A program made the translations under genes and the position numbers. Under the pieces are notes generated by a model that worked only from the letters and a program-made list of their open reading frames with translations, made no database searches and had not been told where the DNA came from. Positions 31,671 to 33,933 of a stretch of 33,933 bases of DNA are shown piece by piece. The stretch comes from Cohnella nanjingensis (GTDB lineage Bacteria > Bacillota > Bacilli > Paenibacillales > Paenibacillaceae), in the NCBI RefSeq assembly GCF_014212125.1, contig NZ_JACJVP010000087.1, positions 1 to 33,933 of the forward strand, written 5' to 3'. Positions within the stretch are counted from its first letter, which is position 1, and every line of letters begins with the position of its first letter.

Positions 31671-32894
31671 TTATGGCCGCACTAGCGTGCCGTCCGCCTT
31701 GCGGTCGAGCGAATACGGATTGTGATAGACGGTGCGGCTCCAGCCGTCCCCGAGCAGGGAGGCTGCCTGCGCTTCGTCGATATCGATGCCGAGACCCGGC
31801 TTATCCGAGGTATACAAGTAGCCGCCCCTGCGTTCGATATGCCCGGGAAAGACCGCCTTCTCTTCCGGTCGGAAATGGTTGATCTCCTGGATGCCGAAGT
31901 TCCAGACCGCCATGTCGAGATGGACGGCGGCGGCTTGGTTGACGGGATCGTTCTCCCCGCCTTCCTGCCAGGCGGTCCGCACGCCGAACGCTTCGCACAA
32001 CGTCGCGATCTTGCGGCCGGCGCTGATGCCCCCCGCCTTGGATACGCGTACGCGGATGAAGTCGATGAGCCGTTCGGTAACGAGCGGCGTCCATTCCTGC
32101 GGGTTCGCGAACAGCTCGCCGATCGCCTGCGGCGTCGTGCTCGCCTGACGCAGCTGGCGGTACCAGCCGGTCTGCTCCGGCGGCAGCGCGTCCTCCAGGA
32201 AGAACAAGCCGTAGGGTTCGAGCCGCTTGGCCAGCTGGATCGCCAGGATCGGCGATAGATGCTCGTGCACGTCGTGCGTGAACTGAACGCCGGAGCCGAA
32301 CGTCAGCCGCAGCTGCTCGAACATCTCAGGGATCGCGTTCAGATAGGCGCGCTCGTCGAATACGGCGTCCGTCTGCCAAGCGTTGTCCGGCAGCTTCGCC
32401 TGGTCGCCCGGGACGAATCCGCCCCCGCCGTACCCGCCGAGTTGGGCGCGTACGACCGTATACCCTTCTTCCAGGTAGCGGTGCACCTCTTCCTTGAGCT
32501 GCGCGATATCCGATCCGCCTGCATGACCGTAGCAGGCGACCGCGGAGCGGCATGCGCCGCCGAGCAATTGATAGACGGGCAGGCCGGCCTCTTTGCCCTT
32601 GATATCCCACAGCGCCATGTCGATGCCGCCGATCGCCGTCTGCAGCAGCGCCCCGTTGCGCCAGTAGCCGCTCGTATACATCGTCTGCCACAGATCCTCG
32701 ATGTTGGCCGCGTCCCGTCCGACGATGCGCGGGGCGAGCAACTGCTCGACGATCTGCACGACCGCTTCCGGATTGTAGATGTCCGACGCGGAGCCGATGC
32801 CGTACAGTCCGTCCTGGTCCGTCAATACCTTTACGATGGTCCAACTGCCGTTCTTGCGGGTGCGGATGCATCGAACGCCCGTAATCTTGGCCAT
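31671..32894 (-). CDS. Enolase-superfamily RspA/mannonate-dehydratase-like protein
   Basis: This 407-residue enolase-superfamily protein has an N-terminal capping domain and a C-terminal barrel. The metal ligands align with those of mannonate dehydratase: D208 and H210 in THDVHEHL, E234 in FLEDALPP and E260 in AIGELF. R149 and the loop tyrosine near 155 are also present. However, the usual TAWHGP segment reads TAWQEGGENDPVNQ, so the catalytic histidine there is replaced. That points to an RspA-like subgroup with weak or different dehydratase activity. The ATG at 32894 follows AAGGAGGAGAGGA. The ribosome-binding site overlaps the stop codon of the upstream gene, indicating coupled translation. 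Confidence 0.9.
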   Translation of the reverse strand: MAKITGVRCIRTRKNGSWTIVKVLTDQDGLYGIGSASDIYNPEAVVQIVEQLLAPRIVGRDAANIEDLWQTMYTSGYWRNGALLQTAIGGIDMALWDIKGKEAGLPVYQLLGGACRSAVACYGHAGGSDIAQLKEEVHRYLEEGYTVVRAQLGGYGGGGFVPGDQAKLPDNAWQTDAVFDERAYLNAIPEMFEQLRLTFGSGVQFTHDVHEHLSPILAIQLAKRLEPYGLFFLEDALPPEQTGWYRQLRQASTTPQAIGELFANPQEWTPLVTERLIDFIRVRVSKAGGISAGRKIATLCEAFGVRTAWQEGGENDPVNQAAAVHLDMAVWNFGIQEINHFRPEEKAVFPGHIERRGGYLYTSDKPGLGIDIDEAQAASLLGDGWSRTVYHNPYSLDRKADGTLVRP

Positions 32895-32909
32895 GTCGTC
32901 CTCTCCTCC

Positions 32910-33674
32910 TTAAAGATACCGCTTCAGATATCGATAGCTGATCGCCAGACTCTCGAACGGATCGCGCCTGCACTCGTCCTGCTCCACGACGTACCACTTC
33001 ACCCCGGTCTCCCGGCAGGCGGCGACGATCGCGTCGTGATCGAGATTGCCTTCCCCGATCTCCGCCGTGACGGCCCGGTCGCGCACGATCGCCATGTCCT
33101 TCAAGTGGACGACGTCCATTCGCCCCTTTACCCGCCGGATCCAGTCGATCGGGTTGGCTCCGCCCGCCTGCACCCAGAACAAGTCCAGCTCGAAGCCGAA
33201 CGACTCCGGATCCGTCTCCTGGAATAGGATGTCCAGTCCCGTCCGGCCGCCGGCGAAGCGCTCGAATTCGAACCGATGGTTGTGGTAGATGAACGTGAGT
33301 CCCTGTTCTTGCAGGCGCTTCGCGATCTCTCCGGCCTCGCGCGCGAAGGCCGCATAACCGGCTTCGCCTTCGCGGTAGGATTCGGGCAGCGCGCCGACGC
33401 CGACGTAGTCGCAGCCCCACAGCCGGTGCGTCGCGACGACGTCCTCAAGCTCCTCCACCAGACGCGCGTAGGGCACGTGCGTGGCGCAGATGCGCAGGCT
33501 GAATTCGTCGGCGAGCGCCTTGACCTTGCCGGGGCCGATCGGACCGATGGCAGATACCTGTACCGCCTCATATCCGATATTGCGGAGATTGCGGAACGTA
33601 TTCTGCAGATCTTCCTCGTTCTGCGTGTAATCCCGGACGGTGTACAATTGCGCCGCGATGCTTGACCGATCCAA
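32910..33674 (-). CDS. Sugar phosphate isomerase/epimerase family protein
   Basis: This 254-residue xylose-isomerase-like TIM barrel has LTFIYHNHRFEFERF, FGFELDLFWVQAGGANP, VVHLKDM and WYVVEQDE, which provide His, Asp and Glu residues that bind a divalent metal. The start is TTG 33674 (MDRSSIAAQLYTVRD), with AAGGAGGG upstream at 6-7 nt; no ATG is better placed. It is first in a four-gene minus-strand group and its stop codon overlaps the ribosome-binding site of the RspA-like gene. Proteins of this type often act as ketose epimerases or inosose dehydratases. The exact reaction is open. Confidence 0.88.
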   Translation of the reverse strand: MDRSSIAAQLYTVRDYTQNEEDLQNTFRNLRNIGYEAVQVSAIGPIGPGKVKALADEFSLRICATHVPYARLVEELEDVVATHRLWGCDYVGVGALPESYREGEAGYAAFAREAGEIAKRLQEQGLTFIYHNHRFEFERFAGGRTGLDILFQETDPESFGFELDLFWVQAGGANPIDWIRRVKGRMDVVHLKDMAIVRDRAVTAEIGEGNLDHDAIVAACRETGVKWYVVEQDECRRDPFESLAISYRYLKRYL

Positions 33675-33705
33675 ACCCTTCCCTCCTTATCCCGATGTCC
33701 TCCCC

Positions 33706-33733
33706 ATTCTAATCCAATCCGCCGGTCCGCCAA
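33706..33733 (-). promoter_or_regulatory. Candidate promoter of the isomerase-RspA group
   Basis: On the minus strand TTGGCG (33728-33733) and TAGAAT (33706-33711) are 16 bp apart, about 30 bp upstream of the TTG start. The match is moderate. Confidence 0.4.
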
Positions 33734-33812
33734 AGGGGACATCTATAAACTTTACGTTCCGGGATTGGCGGATTGAACCGAAGACGGGATTCAGGCGGGG
33801 GGAGGTTTGGTT

Positions 33813-33933
33813 GCGGTTTGCGGGTGGCTATAGCGATACTTTTTATCGTTACAGCGATGGCCGGCGGTTTGCGGTTTGCTGTAGCGATACTTTTTATCGT
33901 TACGGCAACCGTCGGCGGCTTGCGGGGTGCTGT
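33813..33933. repeat. Right-edge 51-bp palindromic array, cut by the window end
   Basis: GCGG(T/C)TTGCG recurs at 33813, 33864 and 33915, and TAGCGATACTTTTTATCGTT begins at 33831 and 33882, exactly 51 bp apart. Each palindrome spans 23 bp: GTAGCGAT and ATCGTTAC pair with one wobble around ACTTTTT. Read on the minus strand it begins GTAAC and ends CTAC, like the ends of the two long arrays. The third unit runs off the window, so the array is longer than seen. Confidence 0.85.

Overview
The window looks like a chromosomal segment of a GC-rich member of the Paenibacillaceae (Cohnella- or Paenibacillus-like). The evidence is the combination of Gram-positive Shine-Dalgarno sequences (AAGGAGG type, several with TTG or GTG starts), a YesM/YesN-type two-component system, two LplB/YtcP-type sugar ABC importers without their own ATPase, CcpA (cre)-like sites, a ypsA gene, and lipoprotein solute-binding proteins. 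This placement is an inference from gene content; there is no rRNA or other taxonomic marker in the window.

Layout. (1) Positions 119-11998, all on the minus strand, form a glycan-utilisation locus. In transcription order it holds a GH35 beta-galactosidase-like enzyme, two ABC permeases, a solute-binding lipoprotein, a strong hairpin, a second solute-binding lipoprotein, a YesM histidine kinase and a YesN response regulator. cre-like sites lie upstream of the GH35 gene and of the second binding protein. (2) Positions 12361-15333 hold an AraC regulator divergent from a phytanoyl-CoA dioxygenase-like gene, then a sugar phosphate isomerase/epimerase-like gene. (3) A secreted NlpC/P60 peptidase lies at 15494-15976. 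(4) Positions 17264-28425, minus strand, form a second glycan locus. It holds a GntR/LacI-type regulator, a GH38 alpha-mannosidase, two permeases, a solute-binding lipoprotein and a large unfamiliar TIM-barrel-like protein that may be a glycosidase. (5) An AT-rich APH-type kinase on the plus strand is followed by a four-gene minus-strand group: sugar isomerase, RspA/ManD-like enolase-superfamily enzyme, SDR dehydratase/dehydrogenase and ypsA.

Working model (inference): oligosaccharides are bound by the lipoproteins, imported by the permeases with a shared ATPase encoded elsewhere, and trimmed inside the cell by the GH35 and GH38 enzymes. Locus 1 is probably induced through YesMN and repressed through CcpA. 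Locus 4 is probably controlled by the GntR/LacI regulator through AT-rich palindromes. The isomerase, RspA and SDR genes suggest processing of sugar acids.

The most unusual feature is not a gene. At least five intergenic places carry tandem arrays whose sequences differ but whose pitch is 51 bp (52 bp once at the left edge). The two long arrays (13 and 9 units) and the right-edge array centre on a 21-23 bp palindrome with GTRAC...GTYAC-like ends; the two short arrays have weaker hairpins. Most lie just after stop codons. A second unusual element is a pair of dispersed, apparently structured elements (15364-15453 and 17081-17179). They share an 18-nt core, while their flanking stems keep pairing with different sequence.
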